DNA of 48,199 nt from an uncultured Prevotellaceae bacterium (GCA_937891085.1 CALAEY010000054.1:1-48199), one strand, 5' to 3'; positions 15,949-24,747 are shown, counted from the first letter of the stretch. Program-made: numbers and translations. The notes: generated by a model from the sequence alone, not told the origin.

Positions 15949-16423
15949 CTCTAGTAAAAATTAAGTTACCTATTATCTCTTTATCCATCAAAACAATGGT
16001 TCCGTCTTTAATGCGTGATGAGATAAACCTGCTTGTATCTATCAGCAATTTGACATATGGAGCAAGTGTCTCACTATCTTCCCATCGAGCAGCATCTTTT
16101 ACACCCCCATTGCCGAAGACTAAAATCTTATCTGATAAACGAAGGCAGTAGAGGCGGATCTTGTTACCTACTTCTATAGGAATTACCCCAACTCCATCAC
16201 CATACTTCCCCTCTGGACGAAAATAACGTTCCAATGCTCCACGCTCTGAAATCTTATCTATCCAAGAAATAATCACATCTATTTCTTCGTCATACTCTGA
16301 GCCTATCGGGAATTTCTCGAAAAAGGCTTCTAGCTCTGTCAGTTCTTCACCCTCAAGGTGAATGCTATAGAAGTTCACATTCTGGTATTCTTCTAATAGT
16401 TCTATCGTATATTTATGTCTCAT
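15935..16423 (-). CDS. HigB/RelE-like putative toxin
   Basis: 162 residues. The core 'ERGALERYFRPEGKYGDGVGVIPIE...KIRLYCLRLSDKILVFGNGGVKD' resembles the beta-sheet core of RelE-superfamily (Gp49/HigB-like) mRNA interferases. It is longer than classic HigB (~100 residues) through N- and C-terminal additions. It lies upstream of and overlaps an XRE antitoxin gene. Function is inferred from this pairing and the core resemblance. Confidence 0.65.
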   Translation of the reverse strand: MRHKYTIELLEEYQNVNFYSIHLEGEELTELEAFFEKFPIGSEYDEEIDVIISWIDKISERGALERYFRPEGKYGDGVGVIPIEVGNKIRLYCLRLSDKILVFGNGGVKDAARWEDSETLAPYVKLLIDTSRFISSRIKDGTIVLMDKEIIGNLIFTRDEKK

Positions 16424-16426
16424 TCT

Positions 16427-16479
16427 TAACTTATAAGTTATTTTTTTGCAAAAATATATCTTTCATTTTGAACTGACAA
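16427..16479 (-). promoter_or_regulatory. Promoter and palindromic operator of the HigBA-like module
   Basis: Minus-strand -7 box TATTTTTG (16449-16456) with TTG (16477-16479) 20 bases upstream. A perfect 14-bp palindrome TAACTTATAAGTTA (16427-16440) lies between it and the toxin start, where an XRE antitoxin would block transcription. Confidence 0.65.
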
Positions 16480-16502
16480 GTTTTTTGCCTTAAAAGTAAT
16501 AA

Positions 16503-16567
16503 TTTGTTTCTGAATAAAAACTTTACCTTTGTGGAGACTGCCTTCAAAGTGCAAAATTTGCACTTTG
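16503..16567 (+). promoter_or_regulatory. Orphan plus-strand promoter with 23-bp palindrome
   Basis: TTTG (16503-16506) and TACCTTTG (16524-16531), then a perfect palindrome with 11-bp arms around one base (16545-16567). No gene of useful size follows on this strand before the second direct-repeat copy, so the promoter appears to have lost its gene. Confidence 0.45.
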
Positions 16568-16610
16568 GAAGAGATCGCTGCAACGAAAGGATTGTGATGT
16601 ATGGAGGGAA

Positions 16611-16716
16611 TTATTCGTGACAAGGATAATTATCAAACAATTATTTGATGGGAAAAAGATTATTTTGCTATCGAAATGAGGGGAACGTCAAGAATGGAAA
16701 TTCGGCTTGTGGCTAG
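16611..16716. repeat. Direct repeat copy 2 (106 bp)
   Basis: Same orientation as 15559-15675. It ends 10 bases from the core-genome PorT-like gene, so it marks the right edge of the accessory block. Confidence 0.85.
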
Positions 16717-16725
16717 GGAAGAAAG

Positions 16726-17451
16726 CTATTTCTTCAAATCAAACAAATAGGTGACTCTGATGCTGATGCCGCCATTGGCAGAGCGGGAGAAGTCATCATG
16801 CTTGGTGTTGCCGAAAATATCACCGAGGCCGAGATAGTAGCGACCTTCAGCGAGGAAGTTGCCTATGCCCGTGTGGAACTCAAAGCCAGCACCACCGATG
16901 ATGCCGTAGTCGAGCTTATGCTCTACCTCTAAGGTATGCTGCTCCTGGTGGTAACGGTAGTTCTCCCAGTCGCCGCCAATGCTGCTGCTGTCGCTGATAA
17001 AGTAGCTGAATTGGGGACCGGCATGGATGAAGAATTTCATCAAGCCGTTCTCCTTACCGAAGCCGATGTGAGCCATCAGGGGGATTTCAGCATAGGTGAG
17101 CTTGCGGGTGTACTCCAGCTGTGGATAGTCCTCGTAGAACTCATCCCAACCGCGCTTTGAGAGGTTGATTTCGCCTTGTACACCACAGAGCATGCCAAAC
17201 CAACGCTCGTTGATGTAGCGGAAGGTGAGACCAAAGGCTGGTCCCATGAGGTTCTTCTGCTTCACCTTCGGAGAGAAGGACACACTGCTCATGTTGATGC
17301 CGCCATTGATACCGATGGATAGGTTGTGCCGTGGCTCTCCCGTCTGCGCACGGAGAGGCAGTGACAACCAGAGAGCCAACAGGAGGAGGCCCAGCAGGTG
17401 TAGGGTAGTGTTAGGACGATGGTCAGTCAAAATCCAGCTTGATAAGTTCAT
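16726..17451 (-). CDS. PorT-like outer-membrane beta-barrel protein
   Basis: 241 residues from the preferred ATG 17451, which gives a normal signal peptide ('LLGLLLLALWLSLPLRAQ'). A longer start at 17499 would overlap the previous gene further and push the signal inward. The rest alternates short amphipathic strands and glycine turns, ending in 'ISIRVTYLFDLKK' with a barrel-type C-terminus. It resembles the PorT/porin-family proteins of Bacteroidetes, some of which serve type IX secretion; that role is not shown here. It overlaps the LysM gene by 29 bases and is translated from the same transcript. Confidence 0.75.
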   Translation of the reverse strand: MNLSSWILTDHRPNTTLHLLGLLLLALWLSLPLRAQTGEPRHNLSIGINGGINMSSVSFSPKVKQKNLMGPAFGLTFRYINERWFGMLCGVQGEINLSKRGWDEFYEDYPQLEYTRKLTYAEIPLMAHIGFGKENGLMKFFIHAGPQFSYFISDSSSIGGDWENYRYHQEQHTLEVEHKLDYGIIGGAGFEFHTGIGNFLAEGRYYLGLGDIFGNTKHDDFSRSANGGISIRVTYLFDLKK

Positions 17452-19207
17452 TGTTGCGATTGAAGTGTACAAAGAATACCTTTTTGTTGATAAATCCACC
17501 CCAGTTGTTCACACGCTCATACTTGAAGCCCGTCTGAATGGGTCGGGTGAGTAACTGACTCTGGTTCTGGTCGAACGCGGTGCCATAGAGCCACAGGCCC
17601 TTGAGGAAGAAGTAGCCCGTATCAAATCCCAGCATGCCGTACTTAGGATAACGGTCTTCCATCTCCCTGCCATACCAACGACGGAACTTAGCAATGAAGG
17701 CCTTGGGCTCGTCCATCAGGTTGTTGGTATAGAACGAGCTATAGAAATAGGTGTCCAGCTCGAAGAACGACTCCAGGAAATCGTTGGTGTAGGTCTGCCA
17801 TTCTGGATAGCCGAAGAGGTGGATGTTCTCCGTGCCCTGCGTCACATTGAGCAGGGAGTCACGCACCACCAGCGTGAGCTGAGGCAGTGTTTTGATCAGG
17901 GCTGTATTGTTACCGCTGGTAGGCACGAAGATATTGTCCTTATCAGAACGCAAGGCACCCTTCATGGCCGTGTAGCCTTCGGAATCGTTCAAGGTGGTGA
18001 TAGGAACGTTGCGACGCTGTAGATCCTCACGGAAGCCCTTGATAAAGTCGGCCTTATCGGTCTCACTGGATTCGATGAAGATGACGTGGGCATTAGGGAA
18101 CTGACGACCGAAATGGTCGTAGACCTCAGAGTAGAAATAGCTCTGTGGGGTGTTCACCTGATAGACCTGTGGATTGTTGTACACCGTATTGTCGCGTGAG
18201 GTGAACGGAATCACCAGTCGGATGTCATTGCTCTGTGCGAAGTTGGCCAATGGCGCAATCTGTTCGGTATGCATCGGACCGAAGATGACGTTCATGTCCT
18301 TCATCTCAGGCTTGGTGAGCAGCTCATTCATCTCTTCCGCCGTGCTGCCAGAGTTGTACGTATAGAGATCCACGTTGGCACCGCTGGTCTTCAGACTGTC
18401 GATGGCCAGCAAGAAGCCTTGGTAATACTCCAGCATACGACGCGTCTCGGAGGTGGTGTTACCATCCTTCAGGAAAGGAAGGATAAGCGCTGCCTTAATG
18501 GCATTCAGTTTCTGGGTGGTCTGCGTGTTGGCTTGGAAGAGCTCCTTGTCGGTAGGTTCCTTCTCCTCTGGCTTCGCTGCCACTTCTGTGTGGTAAGGAA
18601 TAACCAGGTAAGAGTTCTTCTTCAACTTACGGGCATCCTTCAGATCGGAGTTGGCAGACAGCAGTTCCTCTTCCGTCACGCCATACTTACGGGCAATGCT
18701 GTAGATGGTCTCGCCGCTCTTCACCTTGTGCATCTCCCTCACCTTAGGACGCACGGCCTGTGGAATCTCCTGCTCCTGAGGTTGCTCAGTAGGTTGGAGG
18801 GCCGTCTTCTCGTTGGACTCAGGAATGCGAATCACCTGACCAGCCTTGAAGTTGGTGGCACTCAGACCAGGGTTGGCATCCATGATGGCACGCACAGAGA
18901 CCTTGTAGTTCACTGACAGACGGTAGAGTGTCTCTCCGCTGATGATGGTGTGGAAAGACCCTCCCTGCTGGTTGGACGGACGACGAGGGATGCGTAGCTG
19001 CTTCCCCTCGACAATGGTGGTATCGCTGCCGGGATTCAGCTTCACGATATCGTCTATGGATACGCCATACATGCTGGAGATGGAGGTCAGTGTCTGTCCC
19101 TTCTCGATGGTATGCATGATATACGACTGGTTTTCCTGCGCGTAGGCTCCCATGCCCAGGGCAAAGGTAAGCAGTAAGGTGCCGAATATGTTTTTTAATG
19201 TCTTCAT
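17423..19207 (-). CDS. LysM protein with periplasmic-binding-protein-like C-terminal domain
   Basis: 594 residues. A signal peptide (1-23, ...GAYAQ) is followed by three LysM domains at about 31-74, 84-128 and 158-203 ('HTIEKGQTLTSIS', 'HTIISGETLYRLS', 'HKVKSGETIYSIA'). The remaining ~350 residues resemble type I periplasmic-binding folds of the LivJ/LpoA kind ('AALILPFLKDG', 'VIFGPMHTEQIAPLANFA', 'YGMLGFDTGYFFLKGL'). It should bind peptidoglycan in the periplasm and perhaps control an envelope enzyme. A consensus promoter lies upstream and the PorT-like gene overlaps its end. Confidence 0.85.
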   Translation of the reverse strand: MKTLKNIFGTLLLTFALGMGAYAQENQSYIMHTIEKGQTLTSISSMYGVSIDDIVKLNPGSDTTIVEGKQLRIPRRPSNQQGGSFHTIISGETLYRLSVNYKVSVRAIMDANPGLSATNFKAGQVIRIPESNEKTALQPTEQPQEQEIPQAVRPKVREMHKVKSGETIYSIARKYGVTEEELLSANSDLKDARKLKKNSYLVIPYHTEVAAKPEEKEPTDKELFQANTQTTQKLNAIKAALILPFLKDGNTTSETRRMLEYYQGFLLAIDSLKTSGANVDLYTYNSGSTAEEMNELLTKPEMKDMNVIFGPMHTEQIAPLANFAQSNDIRLVIPFTSRDNTVYNNPQVYQVNTPQSYFYSEVYDHFGRQFPNAHVIFIESSETDKADFIKGFREDLQRRNVPITTLNDSEGYTAMKGALRSDKDNIFVPTSGNNTALIKTLPQLTLVVRDSLLNVTQGTENIHLFGYPEWQTYTNDFLESFFELDTYFYSSFYTNNLMDEPKAFIAKFRRWYGREMEDRYPKYGMLGFDTGYFFLKGLWLYGTAFDQNQSQLLTRPIQTGFKYERVNNWGGFINKKVFFVHFNRNNELIKLDFD

Positions 19208-19233
19208 CTTATATGATATATCTTATCAAGTTG

Positions 19234-19264
19234 CAAAATTACGTCTTTATTTCCAAACTTTCAA
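19234..19264 (-). promoter_or_regulatory. Promoter for the LysM-PorT-like operon
   Basis: Minus-strand TAATTTTG (19234-19241), with TTG (19262-19264) 20 bases upstream; 26 bases separate the -7 box from the ATG. Confidence 0.7.
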
Positions 19265-19292
19265 TTATAGACCTTAGTTTTTTGCTTAAGCA

Positions 19293-19323
19293 TTGTTTAC
19301 AAAGAAGAAAAACATTAAATTTG
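19293..19323 (+). promoter_or_regulatory. uvrA: uvrA promoter
   Basis: TTG (19293-19295), 20 bases, TAAATTTG (19316-19323). It overlaps any start upstream of 19324 and so supports ATG 19347. Confidence 0.75.
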
Positions 19324-19346
19324 CAGTTTCCAAACGAAAACTAAGT

Positions 19347-22175
19347 ATGCAAGACGAGGCAGAATATATCAATGTGTATGGTGCACGCGTACACAACCTG
19401 AAGAACATAGACGTGCAAATTCCCCGTAGAAGCCTGACGGTGATCACTGGCCTGAGTGGCAGTGGTAAGTCGTCACTGGCTTTCGACACCATCTTTGCCG
19501 AAGGACAAAGGAGGTATATAGAGACATTCTCTGCCTATGCCCGCAATTTCCTTGGGAATCTGGAACGTCCTGACGTAGATAAGATTACCGGACTGAGCCC
19601 CGTGATTTCCATCGACCAGAAGACCACCAATAAGAATCCACGCTCTACGGTAGGAACCACCACCGAGGTCAATGACTACCTGCGTCTGCTCTATGCCAGG
19701 GCAGGGGAGGCCTATTCCTACCTGTCGGGTGAGAAGATGGTGAAATATACGGAGGAGCAGATCCTGCAGCTCATCATGAATGCCTATGCCGATAAACGCA
19801 TCTATATCTTGGCACCGCTGGTGCAGCACCGCAAGGGACACTATCGCGAACTCTTCGAGAACGTGCGTAAGAAAGGCTATCTGAACGTACGTGTGGATGG
19901 GGAGCTTTGCGAGGCATTGCCTGGGATGAAGCTGGATCGCTATAAGAACCATGACATAGAGTTGGTGATAGACCGCTTGGTGGTGAATGCGAAAGATGAG
20001 GCCCGACTGAAGAACAGCGTGAGCGTGGCCATGAAGCAGGGAGAAGGTCTGCTGATGATTCTGGATGCCGATACGAAGGAGGTGCGCCACTTCAGTAAGA
20101 CGCTGATGGATCCTGTGACGGGTCTGTCGTATCGTGATCCTGCCCCGCATAACTTCTCTTTCAACTCTCCGCAAGGAGCCTGTCCGCATTGCCGAGGCTT
20201 GGGTGTGGTCAATCAGATTGACGAGCATCTGGTGATTCCAGATGCAGAGCGCTCTATCCGTGAAGGAGCCATCGTGCCGCTGGGAAAATACAGAAACAGC
20301 CTGATGTTCTGGCAGATCGGTGCCTTGCTGGAGAAGCATGAGGCCAATCTGGATATGCCAGTGAAGAACCTGCCGCATGAGGTGATAGAGGAAATACTCT
20401 ATGGCAGCGAGGAGCGTGTGCGCATCAGTAAGGATCTGATAGGGGCATCGTCTGACTACTTCGTGCGCTACGAAGGTCTGGTGAAATATATCCAGACTCT
20501 GCAAGAGAGTGATGACTCAGCCTCTGAACAGAAATGGGCAGAGCAGTTCGCTACCACCGTGGAGTGTCCAGAGTGTCATGGGGCCAAGCTCAATAAGGAA
20601 GCACTTTCCTACCGCATCTATGATAAGAACATCCACGAGCTCTCCTGCATGGACATCAGTGAGCTCTATGAGTGGATGCAGCAGGTGGAACCGCACCTGA
20701 GCACAAAGCAGCAGCAAATCGCTGCGGAGATACTGAAGGAGATCCGCACCCGACTGAAGTTCCTGCTGGATGTGGGATTAGACTATATCGCCTTGAACCG
20801 TGGATCTGCCACCCTGTCGGGTGGTGAGAGTCAGCGCATCCGCCTGGCCACACAGATAGGTTCGCAGTTGGTGAATGTGCTCTACATCCTCGATGAACCC
20901 AGCATAGGCCTGCACCAGAGAGACAATCAGCGCCTGATCAATTCGCTGAAAGAGCTCCGTGACCTGGGGAACACCGTGATTGTGGTGGAGCACGATAAGG
21001 ACATGATGCTGGCTGCCGACTATGTGGTGGATATGGGTCCGAAAGCCGGAAGGCTGGGCGGAGAGGTCATGTTTGAAGGCAGTCCGCAGAAGATGCTGCA
21101 CACCCATACGCTCACCTCGCAATACCTCAACGGGGAGAAAAAGATAGAGGTACCTGCCAAGCGCAGGGAAGGCAATGGGCACAGCATCAAGCTCATAGGG
21201 GCCAGAGGAAACAACCTGAAGCAAGTCACGGTGGAATTTCCGTTAGGAAAGCTCATCTGTGTGACGGGTGTGTCTGGTAGCGGGAAGTCCACCTTGGTGA
21301 ATGACACCCTGCAGCCCATCCTCTCGCAGAAGCTCTATCGCTCGCTTCAAGACCCATTGCCCTACGATGCCATCGAAGGCTTGGAGTATATAGATAAGGT
21401 GGTGAATGTGGACCAGTCGCCTCTGGGACGTACGCCACGCTCAAATCCAGCCACTTATACAGGGGTGTTCTCTGATATCCGCAACCTGTTCGTGGGTCTG
21501 CCAGAAGCGAAGATACGTGGCTATAAGCCTGGACGATTCTCCTTCAATGTGAAAGGTGGGCGCTGCGAAGTGTGTCAGGGCAATGGCTATAAGACCATCG
21601 AGATGAACTTCCTGCCCGATGTGTATGTGCCTTGTGAGGAGTGTCATGGGAAGCGCTACAATCGTGAGACGCTGGAGGTGCGCTTCAAGAGCAAGAGCAT
21701 CGCTGATGTGCTGGATATGACCATCAACCAAGCGGTGGAGTTCTTCGAGCATGTGCCTGCCATACTGAATAGGATCAAGGTCATACAGGATGTAGGCTTG
21801 GGCTATGTGAAGTTGGGACAGCCTTCCACCACGCTCAGTGGTGGTGAGAGTCAGCGCGTGAAACTGGCCACAGAGCTCTCTAAGCGTGACACTGGGAAGA
21901 CGCTCTACATCCTTGATGAGCCTACCACCGGACTGCATTTCGAGGATATCCGTGTACTGATGAACGTGCTCAACCGCCTGGTGGACAAGGGAAATACGGT
22001 GATAGTGATAGAGCACAACCTCGACGTAATCAAGATGGCCGACCATATCATAGACATGGGTCCCGAAGGTGGCCGAGGTGGTGGAATGGTGCTCACTACC
22101 GGTACGCCCGAAGAGGTGGCAATGAGCGATAAAGGGTTCACTCCGCACTATCTGAGACAAGAATTAGGCCTCTAA
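19347..22175 (+). CDS. uvrA: Excinuclease ABC subunit A
   Basis: 942 residues, normal UvrA length. It has two ABC ATPase modules: Walker A 'GLSGSGKSSLAFDT' (near residue 35) and 'GVSGSGKSTLVNDT', signatures 'LSGGESQRIRLA' and 'LSGGESQRVKLA', and Walker B 'LYILDEPSIGLH' and 'LYILDEPTTGLH'. The C-terminal zinc finger is intact (CEVC...CEEC). In the N-terminal finger only the second pair is present (CPHC); the place of the first CxxC reads 'LMDPVTGLSY'. UvrA recognises bulky lesions with UvrB in nucleotide excision repair. The start is set by the promoter overlapping upstream alternatives. Confidence 0.97.
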   Translation: MQDEAEYINVYGARVHNLKNIDVQIPRRSLTVITGLSGSGKSSLAFDTIFAEGQRRYIETFSAYARNFLGNLERPDVDKITGLSPVISIDQKTTNKNPRSTVGTTTEVNDYLRLLYARAGEAYSYLSGEKMVKYTEEQILQLIMNAYADKRIYILAPLVQHRKGHYRELFENVRKKGYLNVRVDGELCEALPGMKLDRYKNHDIELVIDRLVVNAKDEARLKNSVSVAMKQGEGLLMILDADTKEVRHFSKTLMDPVTGLSYRDPAPHNFSFNSPQGACPHCRGLGVVNQIDEHLVIPDAERSIREGAIVPLGKYRNSLMFWQIGALLEKHEANLDMPVKNLPHEVIEEILYGSEERVRISKDLIGASSDYFVRYEGLVKYIQTLQESDDSASEQKWAEQFATTVECPECHGAKLNKEALSYRIYDKNIHELSCMDISELYEWMQQVEPHLSTKQQQIAAEILKEIRTRLKFLLDVGLDYIALNRGSATLSGGESQRIRLATQIGSQLVNVLYILDEPSIGLHQRDNQRLINSLKELRDLGNTVIVVEHDKDMMLAADYVVDMGPKAGRLGGEVMFEGSPQKMLHTHTLTSQYLNGEKKIEVPAKRREGNGHSIKLIGARGNNLKQVTVEFPLGKLICVTGVSGSGKSTLVNDTLQPILSQKLYRSLQDPLPYDAIEGLEYIDKVVNVDQSPLGRTPRSNPATYTGVFSDIRNLFVGLPEAKIRGYKPGRFSFNVKGGRCEVCQGNGYKTIEMNFLPDVYVPCEECHGKRYNRETLEVRFKSKSIADVLDMTINQAVEFFEHVPAILNRIKVIQDVGLGYVKLGQPSTTLSGGESQRVKLATELSKRDTGKTLYILDEPTTGLHFEDIRVLMNVLNRLVDKGNTVIVIEHNLDVIKMADHIIDMGPEGGRGGGMVLTTGTPEEVAMSDKGFTPHYLRQELGL

Positions 22176-22178
22176 TGG

Positions 22179-22208
22179 TTGCAGAATGGATAAAAACTTC
22201 TATCTTTG
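22179..22208 (+). promoter_or_regulatory. Promoter for the POT transporter
   Basis: TTG (22179-22181), 19 bases, TATCTTTG (22201-22208). The gene therefore has its own promoter although it follows uvrA. Confidence 0.75.
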
Positions 22209-22248
22209 CAGACAAGATAATATTAACTCATTAAAATAACTTTAGTCT

Positions 22249-23799
22249 ATGTTTGAAGGACAACCGAAAGGTCTATGGGCACTCGCCCTGGCCAACACTG
22301 GTGAGCGATTCGGCTACTATACCATGATTGCCGTCTTCGCTCTATTCTTGAGAGCTAATTTTGGATTGAGCGCAGGTGTCGCTGGTACTATCTACAGCTC
22401 ATTCCTCATGTTTGTTTACTTCTTCCCACTGATTGGTGGTATGCTGGCAGATAAGTTCGGCTTCGGAAAGATGGTCACCACAGGTATCATCGTCATGTTC
22501 TTCGGCTATCTGCTGCTTTCCATTCCATTGGGAGGTGTGAATCCTACGACGGGTAAGACTGACATCGTGGCTATGGCTGCCATGATTGCTGCCTTGCTGG
22601 CCATCGGCTTTGGAACGGGTCTGTTCAAGGGCAACCTCCAGGTGATGGTGGGCAACCTCTATGACGACCCTGCCTATGCTGCCAAGCGTGACTCAGGTTT
22701 CTCTCTCTTCTACATGGCCATCAACATTGGTGCGCTCTTTGCACCTACGGCTGCCATTAAGATCAAGGATTGGGCAGAGACCTTTTTAGGTTTCAGTGGA
22801 AACGATGCCTACCACTTCTCTTTTGCTGTGGCTTGTGTGTCACTGATTGTGTCTATCGCTATCTACTATGCTTTCCGCTCTACCTTCCGCCATACAGAGG
22901 GAGGCAAACGTGCCGTGGCTGCCGTATCCAACGAGCCAGAGCTTAGTCCTAAGGAAACCAAGGATCGCATTGTGGCACTCTGCTTGGTATATGCGGTGGT
23001 GGTTTTCTTCTGGATGGCTTTCCATCAGAATGGTCTGTCACTGACCTACTTTGCTAATGAATTCACAGCACAGAGTTCTACAGGCTTAGAGAGCATGGCT
23101 TTCGATGTGATCAACTTGGTGATGATTATCCTCATCGTCTATGCAGGATTCTCGCTGTATGAAGCTAAGACTGCTCAGAAGAAACTGATTTCTGCCGTGG
23201 TGATTGCTTTTGCCGTTGCAGTGCTGATTTGGAAGTACATCAACCTGAATGGTGAGGTGGCTGTGAGCGCTCCTATCTTCCAGCAGTTCAATCCGTTCTA
23301 TGTGGTGGCTCTGACGCCTGTGAGCATGGCGCTCTTCGGCTACCTGGGTCGTAAGGGCAAGGAACCTTCTGCACCACGTAAGATTGCATACGGTATGTTG
23401 GTAGCTGCCTTGGCCTACTGTGTGATGGCTGCTTTCTGCGTAGGTCTGCCAAAGCCTCAGACGGAAGTGGGTGCCGATGGTATCATGGTGGCCAAGCACG
23501 TGGCTGACGTGACTCCTAACTTGCTGATTGGTACTTATCTGATTCTGACTTTTGCAGAGTTGCTGCTTAGCCCTATGGGTATTTCCTTCGTGACTAAGGT
23601 GGCTCCTCCTAAGTATAAGGGTATGATGATGGGTGGCTGGTTTGTGGCTACCGCTATTGGCAACCAGTTGGTGATGGTTGGTGGTCTGCTTTGGGGACCT
23701 CTGCCACTCTGGGCTGTTTGGAGCGTGTTCATCGCCCTCTGTCTGCTCTCTGCACTCTTCATGTTCGTGATGATGAAGCGACTGGAGAAGGTGGCGTGA
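22249..23799 (+). CDS. POT/PTR2-family proton-coupled oligopeptide transporter
   Basis: 516 residues, about 12-14 membrane helices. The N-terminus carries the family motif 'NTGERFGYYTM' (ExxERFxYY type), with 'GGMLADKFGFGK' as the MFS loop. 'FKGNLQVMVGNLY' and a long cytoplasmic loop rich in charged residues (about 215-240) also fit. It imports di- and tripeptides with protons. It is flanked by its own promoter and, downstream, a heptamer array and a terminator. Confidence 0.92.
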   Translation: MFEGQPKGLWALALANTGERFGYYTMIAVFALFLRANFGLSAGVAGTIYSSFLMFVYFFPLIGGMLADKFGFGKMVTTGIIVMFFGYLLLSIPLGGVNPTTGKTDIVAMAAMIAALLAIGFGTGLFKGNLQVMVGNLYDDPAYAAKRDSGFSLFYMAINIGALFAPTAAIKIKDWAETFLGFSGNDAYHFSFAVACVSLIVSIAIYYAFRSTFRHTEGGKRAVAAVSNEPELSPKETKDRIVALCLVYAVVVFFWMAFHQNGLSLTYFANEFTAQSSTGLESMAFDVINLVMIILIVYAGFSLYEAKTAQKKLISAVVIAFAVAVLIWKYINLNGEVAVSAPIFQQFNPFYVVALTPVSMALFGYLGRKGKEPSAPRKIAYGMLVAALAYCVMAAFCVGLPKPQTEVGADGIMVAKHVADVTPNLLIGTYLILTFAELLLSPMGISFVTKVAPPKYKGMMMGGWFVATAIGNQLVMVGGLLWGPLPLWAVWSVFIALCLLSALFMFVMMKRLEKVA

Positions 23800-23802
23800 T
23801 GG

Positions 23803-23900
23803 GAGTTTAGAGTTTAGAGTTTAGAGCTTAGAGTTTAGAGTTTAGAGCTTAGAGTTTAGAGCTTAGAGTTTAGAGCTTAGAGTTTAGAGTTTAGAGCTTA
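23803..23900. repeat. Heptanucleotide tandem array (GAGTTTA/GAGCTTA, 14 units)
   Basis: Exactly 14 units of 7 bp, each either GAGTTTA or GAGCTTA in the order TTTCTTCTCTCTTC at the variable base. It starts 3 bases after the transporter stop and ends just before the terminator hairpin. Confidence 0.92.
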
Positions 23901-23912
23901 GAGAGTATAAAG

Positions 23913-23953
23913 AAAGGGCTGCGCTATCTCTTTGTTTAGCGCAGCCTTTTTTA
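23913..23953. terminator. Bidirectional intrinsic terminator
   Basis: 10-bp stem GGCTGCGCTA/TAGCGCAGCC (23917-23926/23937-23946) extended by A/T pairs, with a T-run on the plus side. It serves the convergent transporter and methyltransferase genes. Confidence 0.8.
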
Positions 23954-24727
23954 TTGTTGACGCTGTCGTACAGCCTCGTAGAGTAGGATGGCAGCACTGA
24001 CGGAGACGTTGAGTGAATCGAGCCTTCCAAGCATGGGGATGCGGATGTGGGCATCTGCCGCCTTGCGCCATTGGTCAGTGAGCCCTGTGCTCTCTGTGCC
24101 CATCACGATGGCTGTGCCACTGCGCATGTCTGTATCATAATAGAGGTGTGAGTCTTGCAATTGTGCTGTGAGAATCTTTATGCCTCGTGCTTTCAGGAAA
24201 CGGATGCACTCCTCAGAAGTGCAAGCCACGCAAGGCACAGTAAAGATAGCCCCAATGCTGCTACGAATAAGATTCGGATTGTAGAGGTCGGTGAGAGGAT
24301 CACACACGATGACAGCATCAGAATGGGCCGCATCTGCACTGCGCAGGATGGCTCCTAAGTTGCCAGGTTTCTCCACGCTTTCCAAGACCATCAGTAGGGG
24401 ATGCTTAGACAGCTGCAATGCTTCCAATGTCAGGTGCTTAGATTTCACCACAGCGATGATGCCTTCTGTGCCTCCGCGATAGGCCATCTTTTCATAGACT
24501 TCGGGAGTCACTTCATGGCAAGGAGCCTCTGTGTGGAATGATTCAGTGCCCAAGAGGGCAGGGCAGATGAATACACTGTCGAGCTGATAGCCTGCTTCCA
24601 AGCAATGCTCCACTTCACGCAGTCCTTCCACTACAAACAGTTCCTGCTTCCGCCTCTCCGCCGATTTCTGCTGCAAGGCTACCACAGCCTTTACCTTCGG
24701 ATTTTGTAAACTTGTGATGCTGTCCAT
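23951..24727 (-). CDS. SpoU/TrmH-family RNA 2'-O-methyltransferase
   Basis: 258 residues from ATG 24727. Earlier in-frame codons overlap the -7 box at 24748-24755, so they are excluded. An N-terminal L30e-like substrate-binding domain (about 1-95) precedes the SPOUT domain with its three motifs: 'NPGNLGAILRSADA', 'VMGTESTGL', and 'IPMLGRLDSLNVSVSAAILLYE'. These make the knotted SAM site. The target (tRNA or 23S rRNA) cannot be told from sequence. Confidence 0.9.
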   Translation of the reverse strand: MDSITSLQNPKVKAVVALQQKSAERRKQELFVVEGLREVEHCLEAGYQLDSVFICPALLGTESFHTEAPCHEVTPEVYEKMAYRGGTEGIIAVVKSKHLTLEALQLSKHPLLMVLESVEKPGNLGAILRSADAAHSDAVIVCDPLTDLYNPNLIRSSIGAIFTVPCVACTSEECIRFLKARGIKILTAQLQDSHLYYDTDMRSGTAIVMGTESTGLTDQWRKAADAHIRIPMLGRLDSLNVSVSAAILLYEAVRQRQQ

Positions 24728-24747
24728 TAGTTCATCTTTATTTTTGG

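Noticed and set aside
16438..16623. 61-codon minus-strand frame upstream of the toxin gene
   Set aside because: It overlaps the toxin promoter, a 23-bp palindrome and a direct repeat; no protein resemblance.
19293..19346. Upstream UvrA start at 19293
   Set aside because: It coincides with the -33 box and precedes the -7 box of the uvrA promoter.
23803..23900. CRISPR-like repetitive array
   Set aside because: Units are 7 bp with no spacers; it is a plain tandem repeat, and no cas genes are present.
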